This document shows positions 11,386 through 29,950 of a DNA stretch of 64,000 nt, piece after piece. A program made the translations under genes and the position numbers. Position 1 is the first letter of the stretch. Each line of letters opens with the position of its first letter. A model generated the notes under the pieces. It made no database searches. It was not told where the DNA came from and saw only the letters and a list, made by a program, of their open reading frames with translations. Source of the stretch: Mesostigma viride (lineage: Eukaryota; Streptophyta; Mesostigmatophyceae; Mesostigmatales; Mesostigmataceae); assembly GCA_009746045.1 (NCBI GenBank), contig RPFO01000154.1:5766146-5830145 (forward strand), written 5' to 3'.

Positions 11386-12154
11386 ACGGATCGGCATGGC
11401 GTGGGCGCACCTCCATGACCACCGCCGCTGGTGGAGCAACCCCGCCCTACCCCGGATCGTCAAGCGTGACCTCTTCAAGGTCGCCATTCTGACGATCCTG
11501 ACCTACGGCGCTGAGACGTGGACACTCAGTGATGCAGGAGCTGGAGCAACGACTCGACGGCACCGTCACCAAGATGCTGCGCAACTTAGGCCCTTAACTT
11601 CCCCTTTGGTTTGCACATTAGTAATGAGGATTTGTACGCTGATTTGCCCTATGTTTCCCACATTATTAGGCACAGGCGCCTGGGCCTAGCCGGGCACCTG
11701 GCCCGCACAGATTAGGTAGATACATCAGATAGACTAGCTGGCACCAAGCCCGCCCAGCCTGGGCGATATGTCCTCACCTGGCGTGCCCCCGGCCGCGCGC
11801 GGCAGGGCCGCCACCCGTGGACTTTTCGTGATAGACTCGGCATGGACATGTGCTACACTAGACGTGACGGGCTCACCCCCGGGCAACCTCCTGGTTTGTC
11901 TGTAATATGGAGGCAGATGGTGCGCAAGGATAGATGGCAAGTAGTGATGAAGGAGACCACCCCCAAGCCTGTGGGGGCCGGCTCCGCGTGTGACCAAGTA
12001 TATGGCATTCATAGCGATTCGGGCCGCGGTGCCCACACCCCTGTAACTAGGACCTAGATAGCTTATACCATCCATTCCATCCCATGTTCCCCTCCCACTG
12101 AGGACTTATGCTCACGTGACGCAGTCACGTGTCTATTAATTAATTAATTAATTA
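11386..12154 (+). mobile_element. LINE B copy, 5'-truncated
   Basis: Begins inside the RT C-terminal region (RIGMAWAHLHDHRRWWSNPA, then LTILTYGAETWTL) and runs to a 3' end with the perfect hairpin CACGTGACGCAGTCACGTG and a TTAAT-type tail. The frame is broken near 11530 and after. It inserted in LINE A between copies of ATGGGGG. It is about 95 percent or more alike by eye to the copies at 42.1 and 43.0 kb. Confidence 0.8.
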
Positions 12155-12470
12155 ATGGGGGGCCTAGGCCTCTCCGTGATTTGGAAGAAGATGATGGACA
12201 AGGCCAAGTGGGCCCAGGTCATAGAGGACAACAAGCCCCCCCCTGTGGCCGGAAGCGCCCGCGTGTGCAAGCCCGTGGGAGGCACGCCAGTGCTGTATGT
12301 ATAGATAGATGTTGTAGTTAGTAATGCTGTTAGATAGATGTCGTAGGTAGCTGATGTAGATAGCTTAGACCGGTAGGACTGTTTGCACCCACCCATCCAT
12401 CCATCCATTGGGGTTAATGCTCCGTGACTGGATCCCAACGGGAGCACGAGTCTAATTAATTAATTAATTA

Positions 12471-15055
12471 ATGGGCGGCACGCTTGCTGCCGAGTCCCCC
12501 CTCCTCTCCGCTACCTCCACCCTCCTCGCCTCCACCTCCAAAGCCACCACCGCCACCACCGACGCCATCACCTCCCAGCTCCTCGACATCGACACCCGCC
12601 TCAAGGACAACGCCATATCGCCATCAATTGCCTGCAAAACACCGCAGGCCTCACTGCCCAGGCGATTAACCCTTAAACCGTGTCCAACTGCCCTCTATAA
12701 ATAGCGGGCAGTTGGCACTTTCCATGATAATGTCCACAAACCAACCTAATAATTATTTATGGCCCATACTAGGACCAAAGCACACACATATGTGGACCTC
12801 CTTGGGGGTCATGTCATTGGTCATATTGCAATGTCCTATGGGTGCTAAATATAGCACCCCCTGGCAGGGGGTGCGCAGGGTGCGAGACAAGAGACACATA
12901 TAATGCAATATTGGATGTCAAATCTTATTTGTTGGTCCTGGATTCAACAAGGCAGTGAGAAAGGAAGCTAGAAAGGGCTCCTGAACACTGACATCATGGG
13001 GTGGAGCAGGGACCCAGCTGCAAGCTCTAAAAATAAATGCCCGCTACAAATAGCGGACAGTTTGGTTGGTGACGCCTGCTAGCATTACAAAGCTAAATTC
13101 TCATCCCGTAGCAACAAAAAACAACATGGATGATCAAACATGCTAATTACATCCTGTCCAGGCTGCAGAACATCCATCATGGCATATAAAGATAGGTAAC
13201 CACGCCTATGCACAGTCACATTTGTACGTATCATAGCATGGTAAGGGCACACCCTTGAAACCACACAAGCCAAACACGATGCTCACTTTTTTCTTGTGCT
13301 GATGCTGTAATAAACAAGTGCAAGTAAGCCTAGCTCAATGACAGTGCTAGCTAGTGCTCCCTGTATGCTGGGCTTTATTATAGTAGCTGCTAACTGGCTA
13401 TGGGGTGTCCTCTACTAACAAAACCAAAAAGCTAACCAAAACCTGGCCAAGATACCATCTTTCCAAAGAATTTAGGCAAGAAAACCCATCACAATACTAT
13501 ACACAACATATTTAAGCATTGCATCGATCGTTACTCTAGTATATAGGATGAAGACGCAGCTAACCATGAACAAAACGGATGATAAACTGGGCGAAATGGT
13601 TGTACGCAGCCACCACGACAAACCATTACATAAAAGTAGTAAGGAGGGAACTTTAACACCACGAAACCTTAATAATAAGTCCGGGATTACTTACCGAGCG
13701 ATAAAACCACTTTACCTCCTTCACGGCAGCGGCAGGGACTGCAAACTGCGCCAGGTCCAACTACAGCAAAAAAGGCTGGCTGACAGGTAGCAAGCTCATG
13801 ACAGAAACGATGCCCCGAGGCTATTCTGGCCCACAGCGCTGATGAACTATGCGATATACATCATAATAAAGTTAATCGTTGCGAAATATTCGATGATAAA
13901 ACGGCAAATACCAAGTGCTAGCTTCATCGGCATCCCCGTAGTAGTAAACGCGTGTTGACGCAATAAAAACCAGCCCGAGATGATTGCGCGCCTCGTTAGA
14001 GGTTGCGCAACTAGGTCTATAGCATCTTTATGACGTATAAAGTGTGCCTACAAAATTTGGAACGAGTCCGTGCATGAATGCTCCTGCGCCAGTCAGTTTT
14101 CTGCACCGCCATGGCCGCAAATCTGCACGGACGTCAATATTTTACATTCACGTTTTCGTCCCATTGAAAAGGGTACCCCTTGTACTTGGGTCAATAATTA
14201 GTCCCTGTGTACTTGTCAGAATATAGTGATGTTTAGGTACGGGACGCAGTACACATCTAGCTGAAGACGCCTGGCTAAAAATATCACGGAAATACCTACT
14301 GGCATTCGCGTTATTCTCACTACCAACTGTCCGCTATTTGTAGCGGTCAGTTGGTACTGTCCGCTGCAAATATCAGTCAGCACGGTTTAAGGGTTAAGGA
14401 CATTGCCGTCCGGCCCACCCCTGCTGGCCCCGCCGGCAATGCCCCCACCACCCAGGTCTGGGCAGCCATGCTGATAAACCACACCACCACCACCACCACC
14501 ACCTCCGCCATCGCCGCACAGCTCAAGCAACAGACGCTTGACCTAGTCCGCGAGGAGGTCGAGCTTGACAAGCGCAGCCAGAACGTCATCGTCAATTAAG
14601 CACTTCGACCACTGGTCGACCCGAGCTGCAAGGTGAGAACTCCGAGAAGCTTGCTAATTCGTTTGAGGACAAAATCCTTGCCGCCCCCGTAGGTCTCATA
14701 GGTGAGCTCAAGCTGGAGGCTACCCGCCTTCCCCGCTCGCGGGGTAAGGCTGGACCGCCCCCGCTGCTGCTCACCTTTGAGTACATGGCGCGGACAAGCT
14801 GCTGTTCCTCAAGTATCGCAAGCGGCTCGTGCGGACCTCCTACACGCTGGACGACGACTTGACCCTGGCGCAGCAACAACGGCGACGAGAGCTATGGCCG
14901 ACCTACCTCGAGCTCCGGCAGACAGCAGGGAAGAAGCCTGTATACTGGAGCTAGGGGGGCGGTCATCTATGTTTACCAGAAGCCCTGGCAGGCACCCCCT
15001 AGCTGCCCCAGCCACCCCAGCCACCCCAGCCTGGGGGGATATCGCAGTAGTGTAG
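12471..15055 (+). pseudogene. LINE ORF1-like protein, interrupted and frameshifted
   Basis: The coding sequence is split by the TTAA element at 12670-14393; joined across it, one frame reads on from LLDIDTRLKDNA and NTAGLTAQAI to KDIAVRPTPAGPAG and LVREEVELDKRSQNVIV. The last string resembles the coiled-coil end and start of the RRM in L1-type ORF1 proteins. After a stop near 14598 and frame shifts, a segment at about 14780-14950 (DKLLFLKYRKRLVR, DDDLTLAQQQRRREL, LRQTAGKKPVYW) matches the C-terminal domain of such ORF1 proteins (DDLT..vq..RreL pattern). ORF1 proteins bind the LINE RNA. The copy is dead: internal stops, at least one frameshift and an insertion. Confidence 0.55.
12670..14393. 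mobile_element. Non-autonomous piggyBac-like element 2
   Basis: TTAA at 12666-12669 and 14394-14397 flank the inverted ends CCCTTAAACCGTG. The same CCCTT(A/C)AAC start is found at the ends of the autonomous piggyBac at 46.5-49.9 kb, so this is probably mobilised by that family. It contains palindromes near both ends (12684-12715 and 14323-14354, arms CCAACTG...CAGTTGG) and one inside (about 13041-13056, CCGCTA/TAGCGG). No transposase is encoded in 1724 bp. Confidence 0.85.
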
Positions 15056-15638
15056 AATAGAAGCCTTAATAGATGACGCGGCCCATGCCTGCATGCACAT
15101 GTATGCCTATGATGGGATCCACGCCAGATGATGCATTAACCATATATATGCTTTAATTAAGCCCATGCAGAAAGTGCACTAGCTCTTTGCTGAGAAGCCA
15201 TGCCCTAGCCACAGCGCCTAGCCCTAATCATCTTCCACCCCATTAAAAATTAAATTAAATTAAATTAAATTATAACATGCCTCCGTTGGGAGATCATGTA
15301 GCACATACTCCTTGATGGATGGGTGGAGTGGAAGGAGCCGCGTAATTGAACTAACCTAACTCTAAGCTTAATCATGTACATGTGTGCCTATGCTGAGCCA
15401 CACTCCAGATGATGCCTAGCTTTATTTAGTTATGCTGTGCCCATGCAGAGAGTTGCTCTCTGCTGAGATGCCACGCTCTAGTCTTGTATAATAGCCATGA
15501 TGAACTACCCCCTCACAGGCATGCTCCCCCCCTTACCCGGGCACAGCGTGATAGACCATGAGGGTGCAGGTGCCCTGGTGCACCTAGAGCAGGGGTCCTT
15601 TACATCCCCACCCTTGCAGGAAGTAGCTTAGGATGTAT
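15056..15638. other. LINE C 3' fragment and flanking sequence
   Basis: At about 15245-15345 there is an inverted fragment of a LINE C 3' end: (AAATT)n tail, then ATAACATGCCTCCGTTGGG, which matches the end of the copy at 44.7 kb on the other strand. Two related passages (15090-15150 and 15375-15440, with GCCTATGMTG and CCAGATGATGC) look like an old duplication. No gene is seen. The LINE A target site TTAGGATGTAT is at 15628-15638. Confidence 0.6.
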
Positions 15639-18600
15639 TAATTAATTAATTAATTAATTAGACTCGTGCTCCCGTTGGGGAGTCACGGAGCATTAACCCC
15701 GACGATGAATGGATGGATGGGTGCACACGTTCCTACCGGTCTAATCTATCTACATTGGCTACATACTACATCTATCTAACAACATTCTAACTACATCATC
15801 TATCTAGGCAGCCGCACGCTGCCCTAGGGGGAGCTATCTAGCGTGCCTCCCGCGGGATTGCACACGCGGGCGCTTCCCCACTGGGGGGGCTCGTTGTCCT
15901 CTATGACCTGGGCCCACTTGGCCTTGTCCATCATCTTCTTCCAAATCACGGAGAGGCCTAGGCCCCCCAGGTCCTCTACTAGCTGTTCTTTGAAGGTGCG
16001 GGCCTTGCGGCGTCTAACATCACTCACTGGGCCCAGCCCACGTCAGGAGGTGCCGGCCAGGCTGGGCTGGTCGCAGTCCTGCGGGGGGGCCACGTGAGGT
16101 GTCTACCTGGTTGGTGCGAGCTAGGTGCCCTACTAGCTGCAGGCGGCGTTGCTTAATTGTGCTGGTGATATAGGGCATGCCCTGGTACAGGTCCTCATTG
16201 CGGACATGAGCAGCATATCCTACTCTGAAAATGGAACGCAGCATGCTGGTGACCGCGCCGTCCAGCTTGCGGGCCAGGTCGGCGGTGAGGGTCCACGTCT
16301 CGGCGCCATACGTGAGAACAGGAAGGACGAGGACCTTGAACAGGTCCTGTTTCTCGATCTTGCCCAGGGGCTTGCGCCATAGGGCCCGGTACTGGCGTAA
16401 AGCGTGCCAGGCGAGGGAGATGCGGTGGTCCACATCCACCTCGCAGCTAGGGAGCAGGCTGCCCAGCAGCTTAACGCGGTCCCGATACAGGACTCGAGAG
16501 CCGTCTAGGAGATAGAGGGGCGGCGCTGAGGTGGTGAGCCCAACCGCCAGGGCCTCTGTCTTCTTGCTGACCTCAAGCCCCACTGCACGGGCCTCGAGAG
16601 CCAGGCAGTCAAGCCATGTCTGCACGTGCTCAGTGTCCTCAAAGAGGGTGGTGTCGTCTGCGTAAATGATGTCTGCTAGCCGAATCTCCGTGTCCGCACC
16701 GCCATGCCAGAATTTGTTAGCAACCTGCACTCCTGGTTCCCTGCCCACGATGCGGGCAAATCGCTTGCGCGCCTGAATCATTACGTATTCGACAACAATA
16801 ATGAACAGGTAGGGCGACAGCACGCAGCCCTGCCACACACCCTTCTGTAAAGGGCATGGGGGCGTGGTCCCGTAAGAAGTGCGCACCGAAGTGGTGGACC
16901 CTTCATACAGGTTGCGGATGACAGCAATCAGGGGGCGGGGGATCCGGAACAACTCGAGGATGTCCCAAAGCGCAGGCCAGAAAACCGAATCGAAGGCTTT
17001 GATGAAGTCCACCAGCACAAGGTGCAAAGGGGACTCACCAGGCTGAAGGCGTTGCAGTTCCTCCACCAGTCGGCGAGTAGCGAAGAGCGCCTGTACTGTG
17101 TTGCGACCTGAACGGAAGCCGTGCTGAGTCTCGCTGAGGTGACCGTCCAGGGCCGTGCGCAGGCGGTTCAGGATGAGCCGCATAAGAAGCTTGAGGGGGG
17201 CACTTTGAATGCACACCCCTCTGTAGTTGCCGGGGTCGGCAGGCGACCCCTTGTTCTTGTACAGCATCGTGCGAAAACTGTGTTGCCAGGCCGCTGGAGG
17301 TGGTTGCGACGACAGCAGAAGGCGGTTGCAGATGTCCCGGAAGAGCAGCATAACACCTGTGTCCTCGAATTCGGCTGCAAGTTTTACAACTGCGGCCGGA
17401 ATCTCGTCAGAGCCGGTGGCTGCGTCATAACGCAGGCGCTGGACCGCCTCCGTGACCTCGCGAGAGGTGAAAGGAGGCATGTCAGACGGGTCGCCAAGTG
17501 GGCCGACCAGCGGGGGGACTAGGTAGTCCGCCGCTGACCTAGGCGGGGCCGGGGGCCCTGCGGGGCCGGCCAGGGCGGCCGGGCGGGCGGCGGCGGCTGG
17601 GAGCAGGGGTGGGGGCGGCGCAGCTGTCCCCACGACCTCGGCCGTGGCCGTGGCCCAGGTACGAAGCCGCTTGGCTGGGGCGCCGGGGACGTCGTGGCGG
17701 TGGGGCCGGCCGAGGCCGTCCGGGTGCCCGAGGCGCTTGTACCAGAACCAGGCCCCCTTGCCGTCGTGCTTCTGCTGGCAGCTGCGCAGGTCCTTGACCA
17801 TCTGCTGAGCATCTGCCTTCTCAGCCTGCTCGTAGGCGGCCCTCAGAGCTGCTTGCAGCCCAGGTTTGGCGAGCGGATCTCTGTTGCGGCGGAGCATCTG
17901 CCTGGCGGCGACCACTGTCGGTGCGTGACGGTGGACAGCAAGCTGCCGACGCGGAGGCAAGGTGGGGAGGGTGCGGGCAGCCAGGCGATACTTGGCGGCG
18001 ACACCACGGAGGATCACTGAAATATCCCCCGGCGGCGGAATGGCGTGTAACTGCTGTCGGCTGCCCCCGGCGTCGAATACGGCCAGGAAATCATCCCTGT
18101 GCGACATAGCGGCCTGCTCTTCTGCTGACATCTTGTCGGCATCCTTCAGCACAATCCGGAGCACTTTCAGATCTGGCTGAGGTGCCAGCTGTCGCGACGG
18201 TTTCACCCCAGGAAACCGCAATCTGATGCGAGCGAGCACGAGACGATGATCAGATTCCACCGTGCTGACAGAATCTTGCAGGACGCGAGCATCGACAACT
18301 GAGGGGCGCTGAGCCCGACGTACGCAGACATAATCAAGGCACACCACCCGATCCGACGGCCCAAAAAAGGTGGCCAGCTGCTCAGCGGGGCGTGCGAAAG
18401 AAGCATTGCATGCAACCAGCGCAGATTCTGCCAGCAGATTCGCAAATAAAGGCGTGTTACCGTTGGCTGTCGTGTTGGTTGGGGAATACTGAGCGCCCCC
18501 AGTGCCAACTGGCAGCGTGGCGTTGGCGTCGAGCAGCATAACCAGGAAGTGCCGAGCTGGGATGTTGGCCTCCTCCTCCTTGAGGGCGTCGAAGAAGGCC

Positions 18601-18792
18601 TCACGTTCCGCCTGAGCTCGACCCGCATGTGGTGCATATCCCACGATAACGGTTAGCGTGTGGTGTGAATGGCCCTCAGTGGCCGAAAAAGTGGCCACTA
18701 GCACACGCGGGGACCGCAGCACGATGGAATGGAGCTGCTCTGATGCTGCCGGCGAGCACAAGAGGCCCACACCACCTTGGCCCGGCGCGTCG
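15639..18792 (-). mobile_element. LINE A, 5'-truncated copy with target-site duplication
   Basis: A non-LTR retrotransposon in minus orientation, bounded by the 11-bp duplication TTAGGATGTAT (15628-15638 and 18793-18803). The 3' end has a stem-loop (GTGCTCCCGTTGGGGAGTC) followed by a (TTAAT)n tail at 15639-15660 instead of poly(A). The 5' truncation falls within the endonuclease domain. It entered a region that already held LINE C remnants on both sides. Confidence 0.9.
16020..18792 (-). CDS. LINE A ORF2: endonuclease (partial) and reverse transcriptase
   Basis: About 920 residues without a stop. The N-terminal third is the C-terminal part of an APE-type endonuclease (LLDANATLP and STVESDHRLVLARIRL, where SDH is the catalytic motif); the N-terminal catalytic residues are lost through truncation, and the first dozen residues of the open frame (above 18792) come from flanking DNA. 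The reverse transcriptase follows: YKNKGSPADPGNYRGV, DFIKAFDSV (motif A), KGVWQGCVLSPYLF and the YADD box in IIYADDTTLF. The C-terminal region has LTYGAETWTL and QLVGHLARTNQVDTS. The frame stops at GPSE, but the homologous sequence continues in another frame (16027-15824, RRRKARTFKEQLVEDLGG), so a frameshift separates the last 60 or so residues. Not functional as it stands. Confidence 0.9.
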
Positions 18793-18834
18793 TTAGGATG
18801 TATGATAGGCCATATGCCCCCTCTCAAGGGCTAT

Positions 18835-19200
18835 GTGCTACATATACTCCCAACGGAGTTATGTTACAATGCAATTCAATTCAACTCTAAGCTATCTAGT
18901 CTAGAAAATCCTATCTACACTACTCATCAAAACGCCTCCTCCGCTTGGGGGCAGGTTGCTTGCCCACATGTAGTAGGGGCTGGCGTGTGAGCTTTGACCA
19001 TCTTTTGCCACCGCGTCTTGTTCTGCATGGCAGTCCAAAGAAGGGAGAGAGAGTGGATGCGGTATTCAAACTGGGCTGGGACCACTATTATAGGTCGTCC
19101 AGCAACATCTGGGTGTAGATCGTGACATGTTTCCCTACCCTTTTAGGAATGCCCTTGGGGCAGGCCAGGTCAGAATATGCCGCCTATTCCACCCCATGCC
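18835..19200 (-). mobile_element. LINE C 3' fragment
   Basis: Reverse complement of the 3' part of the LINE C copy at 43.7-44.8 kb: the stem-loop region CTCCCAACGGAG, a CAATTCAATTCAACTC tail-like run, then sequence equal to the region that codes for the C-terminal FEHRIHSLSRLWTAMQDKT and NYVQMLLDDL segments there. It carries substitutions and stops. The neighbouring LINE A copy was inserted a few dozen bases from its end. Confidence 0.75.
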
Positions 19201-19252
19201 AGGCCTTTTAGGTATGATCAACATCATGACCGGTGGTGCAGGAGCACCTTGT

Positions 19253-19705
19253 GCACCCAGAGTAGGTGGCTGTTTACACCCCCCACCTGTACACGTTGTA
19301 GCCCAGAATGTATTAAAAACCATAGGCCCCTTCTCAGGGATTGATATGTGTTGCATTTACTCCCAACGGAATTCACTAGTGAATTCATTAATGCAGGTCT
19401 AGCTCGCGTTTGCTGGGCCAGACATTATGCATGGACGTGACTTTAGTGCAAAGTCTGGATTCCAACCATGTCTAGCTGCACCCAGAGTAGGTGGCTGTTT
19501 ACACCCCCCACGTACCTACAGGTTGTAGCCCAGAATGTATTAAAAACCATATGCCCCTTCTCAGGGATTGATATGTGTTACATTTACTTCCCACGGAGAT
19601 GTGTTCTTAACTAATGAATTCATTAATGCAGGTCTAGCTCGCGTTTGCTGGGCCAGACATTATCCATGGACCTGACTTTAGTGCATAGTCTGGATTCCAA
19701 CCATG
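19253..19705. repeat. 225-bp tandem duplication
   Basis: GCACCCAGAGTAGGTGGCTG begins copies at 19253 and 19478. The copies share a TGTATTAAAAACCATA segment, a stem-loop-like ACTCCCAACGGA and the string GCTCGCGTTTGCTGGGCC. The stem-loop similarity suggests each unit contains a LINE 3' end. No coding potential. Confidence 0.85.
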
Positions 19706-20004
19706 TCTAGCTAGCTTAGATAGTTTGTCAATTATGTGCACATGTGTGATGAGGCACGTTTTAGCTCATAGGGTGCACACATGGTCTGGCAACAAACTCT
19801 GAACTTTCGTTATACTAGTAGCAGTATTGGGTTGGGTTCTCATTCGTTCTGCAACAAATAATGTGCTGATATAAGGGACGTAAACATTGATCGCTCAAGA
19901 TTTTTCTTGTTCTCACCAAAGCACACAATCGTACATCGACTGCTGTTGTCCAGGTTCTTGTTCAGAAACCCTAGCTTTTAGTTGCACTGCATACCCATTC
20001 GTGC

Positions 20005-27028
<7,024 letters not shown>

Positions 27029-28262
27029 AGAGCCACCGTAGCAGGGCAGCAGCCGCAGTGTCAGCGGGCAGTACCGGCCGACCAGGTAGAAGGTGTCACC
27101 TTCTCTGAGCTCGTGCGCTTGGCCTTGGGGGAGGGCGCGGAGGCGGGGAGGTGGGGGATGCGGCGCGGTGGGTTGATGATGGGGTCCGCTGATGTGGAAG
27201 GGGCCCGTGGGAGCAGGAGGTAGACCTTGATGGTTATCTTGAAGATTTTGCTGATTAGCTTGATGGCTATCTTGAGGCTGTCATCCGCAACGCAGCAGAT
27301 CGCGGACAGCAAGGGTGGGGAAGGTGGCGGTCAGGGCCATGTGATCGGAAACCAAACCCTCTTCAAACCCTCTCTAAAACCTCTTGAAAGGCGTTAAGTG
27401 GGGATGTTTGGGTTAGGGTTGTGGCTGGGTCAGGTCAGTGTTGGGGTGAGGGTGGAGGCGAGAGGGTGATGGGTGGACTGGAGGTATATGGGACGAGAGG
27501 AGAGGAGTTTGGATTACAGTAGAGTAGGGTGGCTGGGAGAGGGCGGGGGTGGCTGGGTGGGGTTGGTCATTAGGGTGAAGGCGTGGGTGGTTGAAATGAC
27601 GGCATAGGTGGGTGGGTGTGGAGGTGGCGAACGGGAGCGCTGGCAAAAGTGTAGTAAAAGGGTAGCATCCTCGGGTGTGATGTGATAAAGACCCTGGCAG
27701 ACCCTGGTATGGACGGGAGGGTTGCAGCGGTAGCAACGACCAGCGGACGATCGGATCGGTAAGAATTGCGTCCTATCGAGCAATCGCAACTGATCCGATC
27801 CATGAGACTGCCTTGCCATAACACTTGGTACCAACACACAGTAGTTGGCTCCGTAGTAAGTAGGACACTATCAAGAATAGGTTCTGCTACACTAGTTGAA
27901 GCAATGCATCAGCAGCAAGCATAACATCATTCCTAACAACGATGATTCCTAAGAAGTAAGCATACATCATAGGTCCCTTGAAAGAAGGAAGAAAGCATAA
28001 CATATTGCATACTTAGGACCCCCTGTTGGGCGGGTCCGCTAAGCACGTGCAATGCCCACTTCATGCTCTATTTCCAACGCATGGAAACGTGTCATGACCT
28101 GCGTTGCACAATAGTGTGGTAAGCGGTGATTTCAAACCCCCATAAAAACCGCACTCCGGCTTAGATCTCTCCGAGGTGGAGCTTTGTTCCGAGGCTTTGG
28201 TAGGGGAGCTTGTTCTGGGAACTGTATCGCAGTCTTTGCAATGCATCCGCTGGAGTACTTAC
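27029..28262. other. Region between the FHA exon and the BRCT gene
   Basis: Either an intron or an intergenic space on the minus strand. About 27110-27029 is open in the frame of the downstream exon. A Cys-containing open stretch near 27780-27640 (GRCYRCNPPVH, GLYHITPEDATLLLHF) has protein-like composition and might be a further exon, but I cannot assign it. The rest shows nothing. Confidence 0.35.
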
Positions 28263-28619
28263 AGGGGCCCCGCGGACAAGACCCGGTGCGAGCTGCAGAG
28301 AGTTCCGTCCCAGGGAGAGCAATGTAACCGTGACCAGGGCATCTGAACGAGACCTCGCTGATCCAAGAATAGGTGTGGACGACTCGGTTGGAGTAGTTCC
28401 TGCAGCGCCATCATTTCCAGTCTCGCCGGGTTCGATGACTTCAACGGAAATTTCGGCTTGTTTCCGGCTGCACTTGGCGACAATGTCCGGTCTCAGATGA
28501 AAGCTCTCCCTCCCCACGAGAGTGCGTCCAACAGCAAGGGCCTGAATCACACACAAGTACGTGACGTGTCGAGGTCGCAGGGCAGCGATTGGAAGGCAAA
28601 TCCTCTTTCTGGGTGGCAA
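28263..28619 (-). CDS. FHA domain exon (PNKP/aprataxin type)
   Basis: The frame reads ALAVGRTLVGRESFHLRP, then VAKCSRKQAEISVEV and after a loop VTVTLLSLGRNSLQL. This matches the FHA fold in its PNKP/APTX/APLF form (GR near the start, the CSRKQ phosphothreonine-binding stretch, then a VTVxxLGxN strand). FHA domains bind phosphothreonine, often on DNA-repair scaffolds. The exon ends at a strong donor, CCCCT|GTAAGTA (28263/28262). Its start is unclear: an ATG at 28619 is in frame, and a CAG acceptor lies just before ALAVGR (about 28549). It is on the same strand and upstream of the BRCT-RING-PHD gene, so it may be that gene's first domain or the start of a separate one. Confidence 0.6.
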
Positions 28620-29598
28620 CGACGCAGCACATATTCAACGGTATGGCTATCGTACTCCGGGCACCCAAGGATTATGGCAGCAAACCCCGTGTGCCATGGT
28701 GCCAAAACGCAGGGCTAGGCTCCCAAGCGTCGACTTACCAAGGGGGGACCGAACTCGGCTTTAGGCACCAAGTATCCGACGAGGTCGTCGATCATTGGCT
28801 TCCTTTCTTCCGTCATCGGCTCCCTTATTCAAGAAAGCCTCCCTCTCCCATGTAGCCTAGAGGCAGGCGATCATGGCTAGCTCTAACAACCCACAGCAAC
28901 TATACATTACGAGCCAATGGTCAGCTGTCGATGAGGTTGTCACCTGATGGATTCAACACTGTTGTGGGTGCACATACCAGAATTACGCACATGCTCAGGA
29001 CTCCAGGTACTAAACATTCCACTCACACTGGCGCGAAGTAAGAGCACTGTGTGTCGTTGACCATACGAGTTAGAACATCGTCGGCTTCAAAAGCCGAGCA
29101 AATGGCTGACAAACTACTTTATACCGTCGCGTACTTCGCTTATATTATGGTAGAGAAAATCTTTACGGACATATCTTGCTATAGGCAGCGACATACCCGC
29201 CCCGTCTTCGTAGTTCCACTGAAGCAGTGCGCAGAGTCCTACCACTTCAAATGCGAAATATGAGAAAACGTTGCTACCCAGCTCATCAGCAGAGAGATGA
29301 ACTATGAAAGTAACGGACTGCGCGCGGCTCACTTGCTGGCATTCGCAACTGCTGGCGCGGCGCGGCCGGATGTCCGTGCTCTTGTCGTTGTTGTTGTTGT
29401 TGCCCACCCGTTGTCCGTGCTCTGCGGGCGTACTCTGCTACGTACAGCTGTTGTTGTTGTTAGTTGTTGCCCATGCCGCACAGTTGCTTTGATGAGTTAC
29501 GCAGCGGAGACATGTACGGCACACCTCGGCCCTCTCAAATCTCTGCTGCCCATGTGCGGCGTGGGCCACATTCCACAACAACAGACAACAACAACATG
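28620..29598. other. Intergenic region between divergent genes
   Basis: It separates the minus-strand FHA/BRCT genes from the plus-strand GH28 gene and should hold both promoters. Visible features are (TTG)n runs at about 29381-29401 and 29447-29463 and an ACAACAACAG cluster at 29575-29595. I see no certain TATA box. Confidence 0.5.
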
Positions 29599-29610
29599 AT
29601 TGTTGGGATC

Positions 29611-29672
29611 TGTTATATGGAAATAAACTAATTATAAAACACCCATTTCCCTGCCCATTTCACCGGAAAAAA
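29611..29672 (+). mobile_element. LINE D 3'-tail insertion with target duplication
   Basis: A 62-bp piece (TGTTATATGGAAATAAACTA ... CACCGGAAAA) flanked by the 12-bp direct repeat ATTGTTGGGATC at 29599-29610 and 29673-29684. The piece matches the 3' terminus of the LINE D copies at 45.7 and 50.3 kb, in plus orientation. It is an extremely 5'-truncated insertion. Confidence 0.8.
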
Positions 29673-29950
29673 ATTGTTGGGATCCAACTGACTGACTCGC
29701 GTGGATGCCTGGATGAGTGGATGGTGTCGAGTGTCGGAGGGCAGTGCTAGGGTGGCATTCTTGCACGCGCGTCATCGGGCACGCGGGCAAGCGTTCCATT
29801 ATTTTTTGCATATTTCATCACTACCGCGGCACCCCAATTATATCTTCAGTGTTGTCAGGACACAAATTCACGAGCTGCTGCCTCATGGAGAAAAACTATC
29901 ATGTTTCGTTTTTGACATATTCGTCCTGGGCGACATTAAATGAATGAAAG

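Larger units (their letters stand above)
9172..12470 (+). mobile_element. LINE A copy, interrupted by two later insertions
   Basis: Three separated pieces form one 5'-truncated LINE A copy: 9172-9295 (the RT C-terminal part, equivalent to LDGAVTSMLRSIFRVGYAA in the copy at 15.6-18.8 kb), 11196-11385 and 12155-12470 (GLGLSVIWKKMMDKAKW and the 3' end). The pieces continue one another across a piggyBac-like element (9296-11191, at TTAA) and a LINE B copy (11386-12154, between two ATGGGGG copies). The 3' end carries the stem-loop region GACTGGATCCCAACGGG and a (TTAAT)n-type tail at 12452-12470. All frames are broken. Confidence 0.8.
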
